From Promineifilum sp. (GTDB lineage: Bacteria > Chloroflexota > Anaerolineae > Promineifilales > Promineifilaceae), in assembly GCA_020634335.1 (NCBI GenBank), contig JACKBY010000014.1:1-64000 (forward strand): a DNA stretch of 64,000 nucleotides, read 5' to 3'. The notes beneath the pieces are model-generated. The model saw only the letters and a list, made by a program, of their open reading frames with translations. It ran no database searches and had not been told where the DNA came from. Positions within the stretch are counted from its first letter, which is position 1. Every line of letters begins with the position of its first letter. A program made the position numbers and the translations under genes. Shown in pieces: positions 24,762 through 32,328 of the stretch.

Positions 24762-26189
24762 CTACTTCTGCCTGGCCGCCGAAGCATTAAGCACCGGCGC
24801 GCGCGCCGGTTCGGTCGCGGCCAGGCTGCCACCCAGCGCCACATCGTCGAGGAAGAAGTTACTGTTGGCCGACCCATCCGTCGTCACCACGAACTCCAGG
24901 AGAACTTTCTGGCCCAGGTAGGCCGACAGATCGGCCGTGCCGCGCACCCACTGCCCGGTGCTGGTACTTTGGCACAGATCGTAGCCTTTCAGGAAGTTGG
25001 TGTCCACGTAAATATCGCCAAAATCGTAGCCGCAATCATCCTCGGAGCCGATCCAGTAATAGTAGCTGAGCACCGTCTGCCCCGGCTGGACGGTCACTTC
25101 CTGACCCAGGATGGATGTTTCGTCATTCAGCCCGCCCAGCCACGCCGCCCACGAGCCGCTGTGGGCCGACACGTCGGTATTGCTTTCAAAATCGTTGGTG
25201 ATGAGGCCAAAGCCGTTGGACGAATACTCCGACCAGCCCTTGCCGGGTCCCTGCTCGAAATTGCCGTTGACCAGCGGCGTGGCCGGCGGCACGTAGGGCA
25301 TATCGGCGATGAGGGGAATAAAGAATTTCTCCGTCGTCACCACGGGATGGATATTAGACGCGATCCAGTCGAGGTAGCGGGAAACGCGCGTATAGACGCC
25401 GGGGTAGCCGGGCAAGGCGCAGCCGATGCCAAAGCTGACGATGCCTGCCTGTTGCCAGTTAGGACCGTCGGCGACGACCAGCGGCCCGCCGCTGTCGCCC
25501 TGACAAGAGTCCTTACCGCCCTGCGCCAGCCCGGCACAGAGCATGTTGTCCGTCAGGTTGCCGTAAGCGTTGTGACAATCGACATTGGAGATAATCGGCA
25601 CCACGACCTCGTGCAGTCGCGCCGGGAAATCTTGCCCGCTCGACGAGCGATTGCCCCAGCCGGTAACCGTGGCATCGACCCCAACCAGCGCGCCGACCGA
25701 GGCCGGCGGCAACTTGCTGTAGGCGATGGGCAGAGCCGTGGCGCTGCGCGCCCGCTCGGCAATCGGTTGGGCCAGCTTCAGCAACGCGATGTCGTTGTCC
25801 TTGGTCGAATCGTTCCAGCCCGGATGGACGATGATCTGGCTGAGGGCCACCCGTACTGCGCCGGCATCGACCGTCACCAGATCGTGGATTCCGGCGACGA
25901 TGTCGAGGCTGTTCGTGGTGGCTGTATCGACACAATGCGCGGCCGTCAATACCCAGCGCTCGTCGATGAGCGCGCCGCCGCAAAATTGCCCGTTGCCCGG
26001 ATCGATGCCCTTGCTGACCAGGGCCACCTGCCACGGCCACTCGCCGGGGTCGGCCTCCTGCCCGCCGACGATGGCCGGCGCGTCCGACTCGGCCCGCGCG
26101 CCGGTCGCCATGAGAGCCGTCACCGTCGCCAGCAGAATCATCAGGGCCATGGCCCGCGCCACTGTGAATCGAGACCTGCTACTGTTCAT
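24762..26189 (-). CDS. Secreted trypsin-like serine protease (S1A) with C-terminal beta domain
   Basis: A 475-residue exported protease. A signal peptide covers about 1-34 (ends TGARA). The mature enzyme would begin IVGGQEADPGEWPWQ (about 40), a classic trypsin N-terminus that inserts after propeptide cleavage. The catalytic triad is His in LTAAHCVD, Asp in DNDIALLKL and Ser in CQGDSGGPL; the Asp six residues before that Ser (KDSCQGDSGG) predicts trypsin specificity for Arg/Lys. Paired cysteines are retained. From about residue 295 a PLVNGNFEQGPG-type jelly-roll domain follows, often found C-terminal to bacterial secreted enzymes. Such eukaryote-like trypsins are patchy in bacteria. The ATG at 26189 follows AAGGAG. 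Confidence 0.9.
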   Translation of the reverse strand: MNSSRSRFTVARAMALMILLATVTALMATGARAESDAPAIVGGQEADPGEWPWQVALVSKGIDPGNGQFCGGALIDERWVLTAAHCVDTATTNSLDIVAGIHDLVTVDAGAVRVALSQIIVHPGWNDSTKDNDIALLKLAQPIAERARSATALPIAYSKLPPASVGALVGVDATVTGWGNRSSSGQDFPARLHEVVVPIISNVDCHNAYGNLTDNMLCAGLAQGGKDSCQGDSGGPLVVADGPNWQQAGIVSFGIGCALPGYPGVYTRVSRYLDWIASNIHPVVTTEKFFIPLIADMPYVPPATPLVNGNFEQGPGKGWSEYSSNGFGLITNDFESNTDVSAHSGSWAAWLGGLNDETSILGQEVTVQPGQTVLSYYYWIGSEDDCGYDFGDIYVDTNFLKGYDLCQSTSTGQWVRGTADLSAYLGQKVLLEFVVTTDGSANSNFFLDDVALGGSLAATEPARAPVLNASAARQK

Positions 26190-26801
26190 TTGTTCTCCTT
26201 GGCCGGTGTTCGCTTTGTCCGGCTGCCAACAATTTGTGTGGAGGAAACGATTGTGTTGCTGACTGCAGCACGCTCCCCTCATCTTGCGCCTGCCACCCAA
26301 TCAGAAGATACCCATATTATAGTAATCGTTTTCTAATGCGGCTATGACTGGTCGGCCGGGTCTTTTTAATGATCACGGCCGGCATTGAACGGGCGGCTGG
26401 AAGCCGTGGTCAGTGGAAGCCGCGGTCAGCGAGGGGCGGGACAACCGGCGAAAAGATGCTTGGTGATCGGTGGAGGCTATCGCCGGTTGTCTCGCCCGTA
26501 CGTGTTTTTTCGGCGCGGCGACCGGAAGCCCTGAAGGCCAGGCTGTGTTTTCCCTGTCCCTAATGCAATCCTCACCCCACCATTACACATTTTTTACGAT
26601 TTGATCGCACACTATGATCACGCCCGAACAATCGGGAATGGGCAAGAGTGGCCGGTCGGGTTCCTTCACCCCCAACCGCCCCCCGGCCGGCCGTTCTTCT
26701 CCAGAAACGGAGCAATCAACTATTTTTACGTTTTTACGTAATGGAGACTGGGGCGACGTCAATCGACCCGCTTTCTGCAAGTGACTAGATAGGGAGAAAT
26801 T
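26190..26801. other. Divergent intergenic region between trypsin-like and HtrA genes
   Basis: About 610 bases with no supported gene. Visible items: an A/T-rich patch with TATTATAGTAATCG at 26316-26330, probably part of the trypsin promoter; a GGCCGG hairpin area at 26350-26385; direct repeats GGAAGCCG(T/C)GGTCAG at 26399 and 26416; and TTTTTACG repeated at 26723 and 26732 before the HtrA gene. Confidence 0.45.
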
Positions 26802-28076
26802 ATGAAGCAACGTTTATCCATTTTGATGATCCTGGCCGCGCTGATGGCCTTGCTGTTGAGCGGCTGTAGCCTGGGCGACAATGCCTCGGCCGTGCTGCCC
26901 GTGGTGGGCAACGTCGCCACGACTGTGGCCCAAACGCTGGAGCAACAACTGCCGACCGTCGCCGCACAGGCCGACGCTGTCGTGCAGGAGGTGTCCCAGA
27001 CCCAACCCGATCCAACGGTTGAGGCCGTCCCCGCCGGCCAGGCGCAACCGGACGTAATCGAACCCGTGCCCGTGCCGCCCACCAGTCAGGAACGGGCGCT
27101 CATCGATCTGTATAACCGCGTCAATCCCGGCGTCGTCACCGTCTACATGAGCACCGGCAGCGGCTCCGGCTTCATCATCGACGCCGACGGCTACATCGTC
27201 ACCAACAACCACGTCATCGCCGAGGGCGGGGAGATCACCATCCTGTTCCACGACGGCGACGTGAAGACGGCCGAACTCGTCGGCACCGACCCGCAAGGCG
27301 ACATCGCCCTGCTAAAGGTTGATGCCGCCCCCGGCGAACTGACCGCCCTGCCGCTGGGTGACTCCAACGCCCTCGAAATCGGCCAGTCGGCCATCGCCAT
27401 CGGCGCGCCGTTCGGCCTGCCCAATACGCTGACCACCGGCGTCATCAGCGGCCTGAGCCGGGCCATGCCGGCCGAGGAATTGGGCCTGGGGGCCAACTAT
27501 CAGACGCCCGACGTCATCCAGACCGATGCGGCCATCAACCCCGGCAACTCCGGCGGCCCGCTGATGAATATGTCCGGCGAGGTCATTGGGGTCAATACGG
27601 CCATCGAGTCGCCCGTGCGCGCCAACAGCGGCGTGGGCTTTGCCGTGCCCTCCAACGTCGTCAAGGTCATCATCGCCCAGTTGCGCGAGAGCGGCGCGGT
27701 GAGCTATCCCTGGCTGGGAATCGCCGGCGGCACGTTGACTCCCGACGCGGCCGAAGAGCTCGGCCTGGCCCGCGACACGCGTGGCGTGCTGGTCAGCGAA
27801 GTGACAACCGGCGGCCCGGCCGCCGCGGCCGGCCTGCGCGCCCTCGACCCGACGACCAACCGCGGGGCCGACATCATCGTCGGCATCGACAACGTGGTCG
27901 TGTCCGAGTTCGATGACCTGCTGGGCTACATCGTTCAGCAGACCCAGGTCGGCCAGAACGTGACCCTGACCATTCTGCGCGACGGCCAGCAGCAGACGCT
28001 CAACCTGACGCTGGGCGCGCGGCCGGCCACCGTGCCCCAGCAGCAGCAGCAACTGCCTATCCCGCAACTTCCCTAA
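26802..28076 (+). CDS. HtrA/Deg-family serine protease, lipoprotein
   Basis: A 424-residue S1C protease of the envelope. The lipobox LLSGC places a lipidated Cys at about 22; a flexible region to about 95 follows. The protease domain has GSGSGFIID and NNHVI (catalytic His, about 130), DPQGDIALLKV (Asp, about 165) and INPGNSGGPL (Ser, about 248). One PDZ domain (about 300-400) contains YPWLGIAG, GVLVSEVTTGGPAAAAGL and GADIIVGIDN. The end is Gln-rich. It should degrade or chaperone misfolded envelope proteins. AGGGAGA stands 7 bases before the ATG. Only one PDZ domain is present, so it is DegS/HhoB-like in layout. Confidence 0.94.
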   Translation: MKQRLSILMILAALMALLLSGCSLGDNASAVLPVVGNVATTVAQTLEQQLPTVAAQADAVVQEVSQTQPDPTVEAVPAGQAQPDVIEPVPVPPTSQERALIDLYNRVNPGVVTVYMSTGSGSGFIIDADGYIVTNNHVIAEGGEITILFHDGDVKTAELVGTDPQGDIALLKVDAAPGELTALPLGDSNALEIGQSAIAIGAPFGLPNTLTTGVISGLSRAMPAEELGLGANYQTPDVIQTDAAINPGNSGGPLMNMSGEVIGVNTAIESPVRANSGVGFAVPSNVVKVIIAQLRESGAVSYPWLGIAGGTLTPDAAEELGLARDTRGVLVSEVTTGGPAAAAGLRALDPTTNRGADIIVGIDNVVVSEFDDLLGYIVQQTQVGQNVTLTILRDGQQQTLNLTLGARPATVPQQQQQLPIPQLP

Positions 28077-28148
28077 AGATGCCGTGACCGGCGCGGGCCA
28101 GCGACGCGCCGGGTTTCCTCCTCTGTTCTTCAACAGTATTGGGTAGCG

Positions 28149-28191
28149 AAAACCGGGTCTTCGACGCCAAGCGGCGCGAAGGCCCGGTTTG
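28149..28191. terminator. Hairpin between convergent htrA-like and acetyltransferase genes
   Basis: AAACCGGG...CCCGGTTT with an inner TTCG...CGAA stem. It may serve as terminator for either gene; no T tract follows. Confidence 0.45.
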
Positions 28192-28285
28192 ATGTCGGCC
28201 GCGCCCGGCCATCGCCGCCCGGCGAGACGGGCGAACTCACGCGGCCACGCTTGAACAAGCGGGCGTTGTCCCCGGCGACGCAAGC

Positions 28286-29188
28286 CTACAGGGGCTTTGA
28301 CCAGCGAATCATGGTCGCCAGGCTGACGGGCGACAGGCGTTCATAGAGCCGGTTCGACGGGTTCGGCTCGGCCCCGGAAACGATCCAGGCCACCCGCCCG
28401 CCGCACGACGCCAGGCGGTTGAAGGCCTCGACGATAGCCGCCTCGGCCAGATGCAGGCGTCGATGATCGGGATGGGTCGCCACAGGGTCGATTTCGGCCG
28501 TACAAAATTGCGTCTCCAGCCAGCCGTGGGCCACGGAAACCGGCTCGCCGCCCGGCGACAGCACGATGACGTGCAGGCGCGGATCGTAGTGCGGCGAGCG
28601 AGCCTTGCCGCGATACCAGTTCTCGTCGACGTAATCATTCTCGAAGGCCACACCCTCCAGCCGTGCATACGTCGCATAATCGCTATACTCGCCCAGATCG
28701 GACAACCGGTAGCCGGGTGGAATCGAAATCGACGGTCGTGGTTGGTCAAGGTTGTAGCTGCGAAAATTTCCGATGGCGCGATCCTCGCGGAAGCCTCGCG
28801 CGCGCAGCACTTCCGCGCGCGGGTCATCGTCGGCGAAACAGGTGACGGGAAGGGCCGGCCGTTCGCCCCGGTAGCGCCGCTCCAGCCAGTCCAGCATAGG
28901 GCCTTCCACATCGCGGCAGTCGGGCCGCACCTGCAAGTCCAGGTCGTCGTCGCCGTGCTCGGTGATGGTGAAGCCCGCCAGACGGCCGTCGCCATCGCGC
29001 CACAGGTGGACCATCCGGCGGAACTCCTCCGGTGTGCGATCCCACGAGGCGAAGCGCCAGTTTTCCAGTCTGGCAAACGTCCAGTTGAACGGCCGGCCGG
29101 TGCGGCCGTTGGTCTCGGCCAGCAAATGCCACATCTCGGCGAACTCGGCATCACTATGAGTATAGTCGTGGTCTGTGTAAGTAGTCAT
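28286..29188 (-). CDS. Tandem GNAT N-acetyltransferase
   Basis: A 300-residue protein with two GNAT folds. The N-terminal half (about 1-145) includes RLAGFTITEHGDDDLDLQV; the C-terminal half (about 155-300) includes VSVAHGWLETQFCTAEIDPVATHPDHRR, where the acetyl-CoA pyrophosphate loop should be. The loop reads HPDHRRLHLAEAAI, so the usual RxxGxG/A is altered. In two-domain GNATs one half is often degenerate. The substrate is unknown. The ATG at 29188 has no clear Shine-Dalgarno. The next gene downstream in transcription is the hairpin region, so it is probably monocistronic. Confidence 0.75.
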   Translation of the reverse strand: MTTYTDHDYTHSDAEFAEMWHLLAETNGRTGRPFNWTFARLENWRFASWDRTPEEFRRMVHLWRDGDGRLAGFTITEHGDDDLDLQVRPDCRDVEGPMLDWLERRYRGERPALPVTCFADDDPRAEVLRARGFREDRAIGNFRSYNLDQPRPSISIPPGYRLSDLGEYSDYATYARLEGVAFENDYVDENWYRGKARSPHYDPRLHVIVLSPGGEPVSVAHGWLETQFCTAEIDPVATHPDHRRLHLAEAAIVEAFNRLASCGGRVAWIVSGAEPNPSNRLYERLSPVSLATMIRWSKPL

Positions 29189-29239
29189 GGGTATTCAGGA
29201 TTTCGGAATCGGCAATGACCACCAGCTCACCGGTGGTCA

Positions 29240-30085
29240 TTATGGACATGGTGTATTCTGCCGCAACAGATTCATGATGGCGGCGATACCCTCGGCCCAC
29301 TGCGAGTTGCCGGAGTAGATCGGCTCCATCCCCGCCAGCGTCGGCGTGGTATAGAAGCGGCCGCCCGGCGTCAGGTAGTCGGTCTTGACCAACGCCGTCA
29401 CGAAGTCGATGGATTCCTGTTGCGAGGCGAAGGGCACGGCGCAGTCGAACGGGCAGCCCGGCGTCACGCCATAACCAAACAGGTTGTTCTTGCGCGCCGC
29501 CACGGCATTCGTGCCCCAGGCCGAATCCCAGGCGGCATGGGCGGCGATGTAATAGGCATTCACGTTTTGCGCCAGCCCGGCGTTGACAAAGGATTGCCCC
29601 AGTCCAATGAGTGGACTGCCGGGCACGGTGGCGGCGATGGCCGCGTCGAGCTGCGCGCCGCTGATATCGACTACACCGTTGAGATCGGTATCGGTGGTGT
29701 AGGTGACGTCGGGGCAACGGTAGCCCGGCTCCTGGGCGGCGCGCGTGCGCAGCGCTTCCAAACCGGCCGCGGCGGCCGTGCCGGCGATCGGCCCGCCGGT
29801 CACGAATATCTCGGCGCCCAGCGTCCCGGCCACGGGAACCCCTTCGGCCACCAGGGTCCGGGCAATGGGGCCGCCGGTGGCCGCGGCCGCCGCCCCCGCC
29901 GTGCGGGCGATGGGCACGTTGGTCTGGGCGGCCTCCACAGCGGCAGTCAGGGCCACCTGTGCGCCCTCGACGGCCGCGGGGCCGCCGCTCTCGCGCAGCC
30001 AGCGGCCGATGGCGGAACGGGAGCTTTCAGAGCAGGCGGACAACAGCAGAATCAACGGCAGGAGAATGAGTAGCAGACGTTTCAT
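29240..30085 (-). CDS. Lipoprotein with GH73-like glucosaminidase domain
   Basis: A 281-residue lipoprotein. The lipobox LLLSAC puts Cys near 19. An Ala/Gly-rich segment with three copies of a GGPIA(R/G)T unit spans about 35-110. From about 125 a GH73 (mannosyl-glycoprotein endo-beta-N-acetylglucosaminidase) domain follows, with NAYYIAAHAAWDSAWGTN (about 178-195, the general-acid Glu is replaced by Asp in WDSAWG) and RKNNLFGYG (about 201-209). Peptidoglycan cleavage at the cell surface is likely; the Glu-to-Asp change should be checked. The ATG at 30085 is chosen for the signal peptide; a frame 11 codons longer has no ribosome site. Confidence 0.75.
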   Translation of the reverse strand: MKRLLLILLPLILLLSACSESSRSAIGRWLRESGGPAAVEGAQVALTAAVEAAQTNVPIARTAGAAAAATGGPIARTLVAEGVPVAGTLGAEIFVTGGPIAGTAAAAGLEALRTRAAQEPGYRCPDVTYTTDTDLNGVVDISGAQLDAAIAATVPGSPLIGLGQSFVNAGLAQNVNAYYIAAHAAWDSAWGTNAVAARKNNLFGYGVTPGCPFDCAVPFASQQESIDFVTALVKTDYLTPGGRFYTTPTLAGMEPIYSGNSQWAEGIAAIMNLLRQNTPCP

Positions 30086-30181
30086 GGCACTCCGGTCGGA
30101 AAGGGGGCACGCGGTCACAGGGGGCCGGCGTTGCTCACCGACAATTCAATGCCATTATACTCCAATTCGGCCGGGGCCGGC

Positions 30182-31063
30182 CTATGAACCAACAAATTCC
30201 CAGATGCCACAATCATCGAACTGGACTTCATAATCACTGGCAGAGACGGTGACTGTACCGCCGGCGTTACCGAAGTGATTATCGATAATGTCCTGCTCGC
30301 CGTTCAGGCGAGCCCAATAGCAACCGTCTCCTGTACCTGTCGAACGCCATTGGCCTGGGACGATCTCGATGCCTACCGTATAAAAGCCGCTGTCTTTTGG
30401 AGAGGCGGCGTCGGGTCGCAAAACAACCGGTTCATTCTCGACGTACTCCCATTGGCCACAATCGTCGAACTCAACTTCATAGTCTGTAGGGGCAATATGG
30501 ACCGTGCCCCCGGCAAAGCCAAAGTGGTTATTGATCAATCCCTGTGCGGCGTCTAGTCGCGCCCAGTAGCAGCCGTTTCCACTACCGTTGGACCGCCACT
30601 TGCCGGGCAGAATGGTGACACCAACCTGATAAAAACCATTGCCCTTTGGCGCGGCCAGTGCGCCGTAGGCTTGCACGGTTGCCGTCTGGCCCAGGTCGGG
30701 TGTCAGTGATGGGATGGGCGTCAGCGTTGGCGTGTTGGTCGGCGCAGGTGTGTTGGTCGGCGGGGGTGGGTTCGTGGGCCGTGGAGTATTCGTGGGTAAG
30801 GGTGGGTTCGTCGGCGTCGGCGAGTTGACCGCCGTCGGCAAGGCAGTAACCGTTACCGGCATTTCGACCACGCGAGTTACCTCGACTTCTCGTGTCACTT
30901 CCACCTCACGTGTCACTTCCGCAACCGTTTCGACGGTTACTTCCACGGTAATTTGAACGGGGACTATAGTTTCACCCGTGACCGCATCCGGGGTGGGACT
31001 CTGGGTACAGGCAGAAGATAGCCACAACAGGAGAAAGAAAAAAGCGAACAACCGAATACGCAT
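30182..31063 (-). CDS. Lipoprotein with VTREVEV linker and duplicated C-terminal domain
   Basis: A 293-residue lipoprotein. The lipobox SSAC puts Cys near 19. Next come a charged VTREVEVTREVEVTR-like stretch and a long Pro/Thr linker (to about 125). The C-terminus is two copies of a 65-residue domain (about 140-205 and 225-290), each GFYxVGxxIxPGxWRSxGxGxGCYWARL...FDDCGxWE(Y/F)V, with two conserved cysteines per copy that probably form a disulfide. No family could be named. Surface location is clear and ligand binding is a guess. AGGAGG precedes the ATG at 31063; the frame is open for 29 codons further upstream. Confidence 0.75.
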   Translation of the reverse strand: MRIRLFAFFFLLLWLSSACTQSPTPDAVTGETIVPVQITVEVTVETVAEVTREVEVTREVEVTRVVEMPVTVTALPTAVNSPTPTNPPLPTNTPRPTNPPPPTNTPAPTNTPTLTPIPSLTPDLGQTATVQAYGALAAPKGNGFYQVGVTILPGKWRSNGSGNGCYWARLDAAQGLINNHFGFAGGTVHIAPTDYEVEFDDCGQWEYVENEPVVLRPDAASPKDSGFYTVGIEIVPGQWRSTGTGDGCYWARLNGEQDIIDNHFGNAGGTVTVSASDYEVQFDDCGIWEFVGS

Positions 31064-31215
31064 ACGATACGACCTCCTGGGGAATGATGAGTCCGAGGAC
31101 ACAGGATTGTGAACGAAGTCTCTCTTTTTATCGTAACACACGAGCAGCACAATAACGCCACAATTGCCCAGGCCGTTCCTTGCCGATATTGCCCAGCTTC
31201 ATTAGCAGCAACTCA

Positions 31216-31253
31216 AAAGAAAAAACCGAGTTTCCCAGAAGAAACTCGGTTTT
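31216..31253 (-). terminator. Bidirectional intrinsic terminator
   Basis: AACCGAGTTTC pairs with GAAACTCGGTT. On the minus strand TTTTTTC follows; on the plus strand TTTT. It ends the SDR gene at 31289. Confidence 0.85.
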
Positions 31254-31288
31254 AAAGGGCTTTTTATCTGTGAAAGCTATGCCTCCTG

Positions 31289-32167
31289 TCAGGCGTTGAC
31301 GATCTCTCCCCCGTTGACGTGGATCACCTGCCCGGTGATGTAGGACGAATCAGCGTTGGAGGCCAGGAACACGTAGGCGGGGGCCACTTCCTCCGGCTGG
31401 CCGGGTCGCCCCAGCGGCACGTCGGCCCCGAATTCGTCCACCTTGTCGGCGTCGAACGTGCTGGGGATGAGCGGCGTCCAGATGGGGCCGGGAGCCACGC
31501 CGTTGACGCGGATGCCCGTGCCGCGCTGGGCCAACTGCACGGCCAGCGAGCGGGTGAAGGCGACAATGGCCCCCTTGGTGGCCGAGTAATCGACCAGGTG
31601 GGGGCTGCCGCGATAGGCGGTGACGGACGTGGTGTTGATGATGGCGTCGCCCCGGCCCAGGTGCTCCAGGGCAGCGTGGGTCATGTAGTGATAGGCGAAG
31701 ATATTGGTGCGGAAGGTGCGCTCCCATTGCCCGGCGGAGATGTTTTCGTAACGCTCCGTGGGGTGTTGCTCGGCGGCGTTGTTGACCAGTACATTTAGCC
31801 CGCCCAGCTCGCGCGCCACGCGGCCGACGGCCGCGCGGCAAAACGACTCGTCGCCGGCGTCGCCGTCGATGAGGATGCAGCGCCGCCCCTCGGCCTTCAC
31901 TAACTTCTGGGTCTCCCGGGCGTCGTCGTGCTCGTCCAGATAGACGACGGCCACGTCGGCCCCCTCGCGGGCGAACAACAAGGCCACGGCGCGGCCGATG
32001 CCGCTGTCGCCGCCGGTGATGAGGGCGACCTTGCCCTCCAGCTTGCCCGCCGGATGGTACTCAGGCGCCTCGAACTCCGGCCGCGGCGTCATCTTCGTCT
32101 CGCGGCCCGGCTGTTTCTGCTGCGTCTGCGGGGGGATGTCCTTGGGGTTGGGTTGTTTTTCGGTCAT
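31289..32167 (-). CDS. Short-chain dehydrogenase/reductase (YghA/YhdF-like)
   Basis: A 292-residue NAD(P)-dependent oxidoreductase. After a Pro/Gln-rich lead of about 38 residues, the nucleotide loop TGGDSGIGRA (about 52-61), the NNAA motif, Ser in INTTSVTAYRG and the catalytic YSATK (about 200-204) are all present, as is the FASxxSSYITGQVxHVNGG end. The extended N-terminus with PGxExxMxPxP is typical of the YghA/YhdF group, whose substrates are poorly known. The start at 32167 (ATG) is preferred; a TTG seven codons upstream is also possible. AGAGG is close to the ATG. Confidence 0.92.
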   Translation of the reverse strand: MTEKQPNPKDIPPQTQQKQPGRETKMTPRPEFEAPEYHPAGKLEGKVALITGGDSGIGRAVALLFAREGADVAVVYLDEHDDARETQKLVKAEGRRCILIDGDAGDESFCRAAVGRVARELGGLNVLVNNAAEQHPTERYENISAGQWERTFRTNIFAYHYMTHAALEHLGRGDAIINTTSVTAYRGSPHLVDYSATKGAIVAFTRSLAVQLAQRGTGIRVNGVAPGPIWTPLIPSTFDADKVDEFGADVPLGRPGQPEEVAPAYVFLASNADSSYITGQVIHVNGGEIVNA

Positions 32168-32260
32168 GTCCTCTACTGTAAAGGACAAGACCGCGATAAG
32201 GGCGAAATACCCGTCGCTTGTCAGGGATTTCTAAGCAAACCGGCCTGGGGGCAAACGAAA

Positions 32261-32288
32261 GAGGCTCCCGGACCGTTCCGGGAGCCTC
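32261..32288 (-). terminator. Intrinsic terminator of the M6 peptidase gene
   Basis: A perfect 12-bp stem GAGGCTCCCGGA/TCCGGGAGCCTC with a 4-base loop, then TTTCGTTTG on the minus strand. It is 41 bases after the stop. Confidence 0.7.
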
Positions 32289-32328
32289 TCATCTGTTTCA
32301 GGCTAGATTAGCCCGTCGAACACACCGC

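Noticed and set aside
26369..26563. Small open frame in the divergent region before the htrA-like gene
   Set aside because: Arg/Gly-rich, no ribosome site, no hydrophobic or domain pattern.
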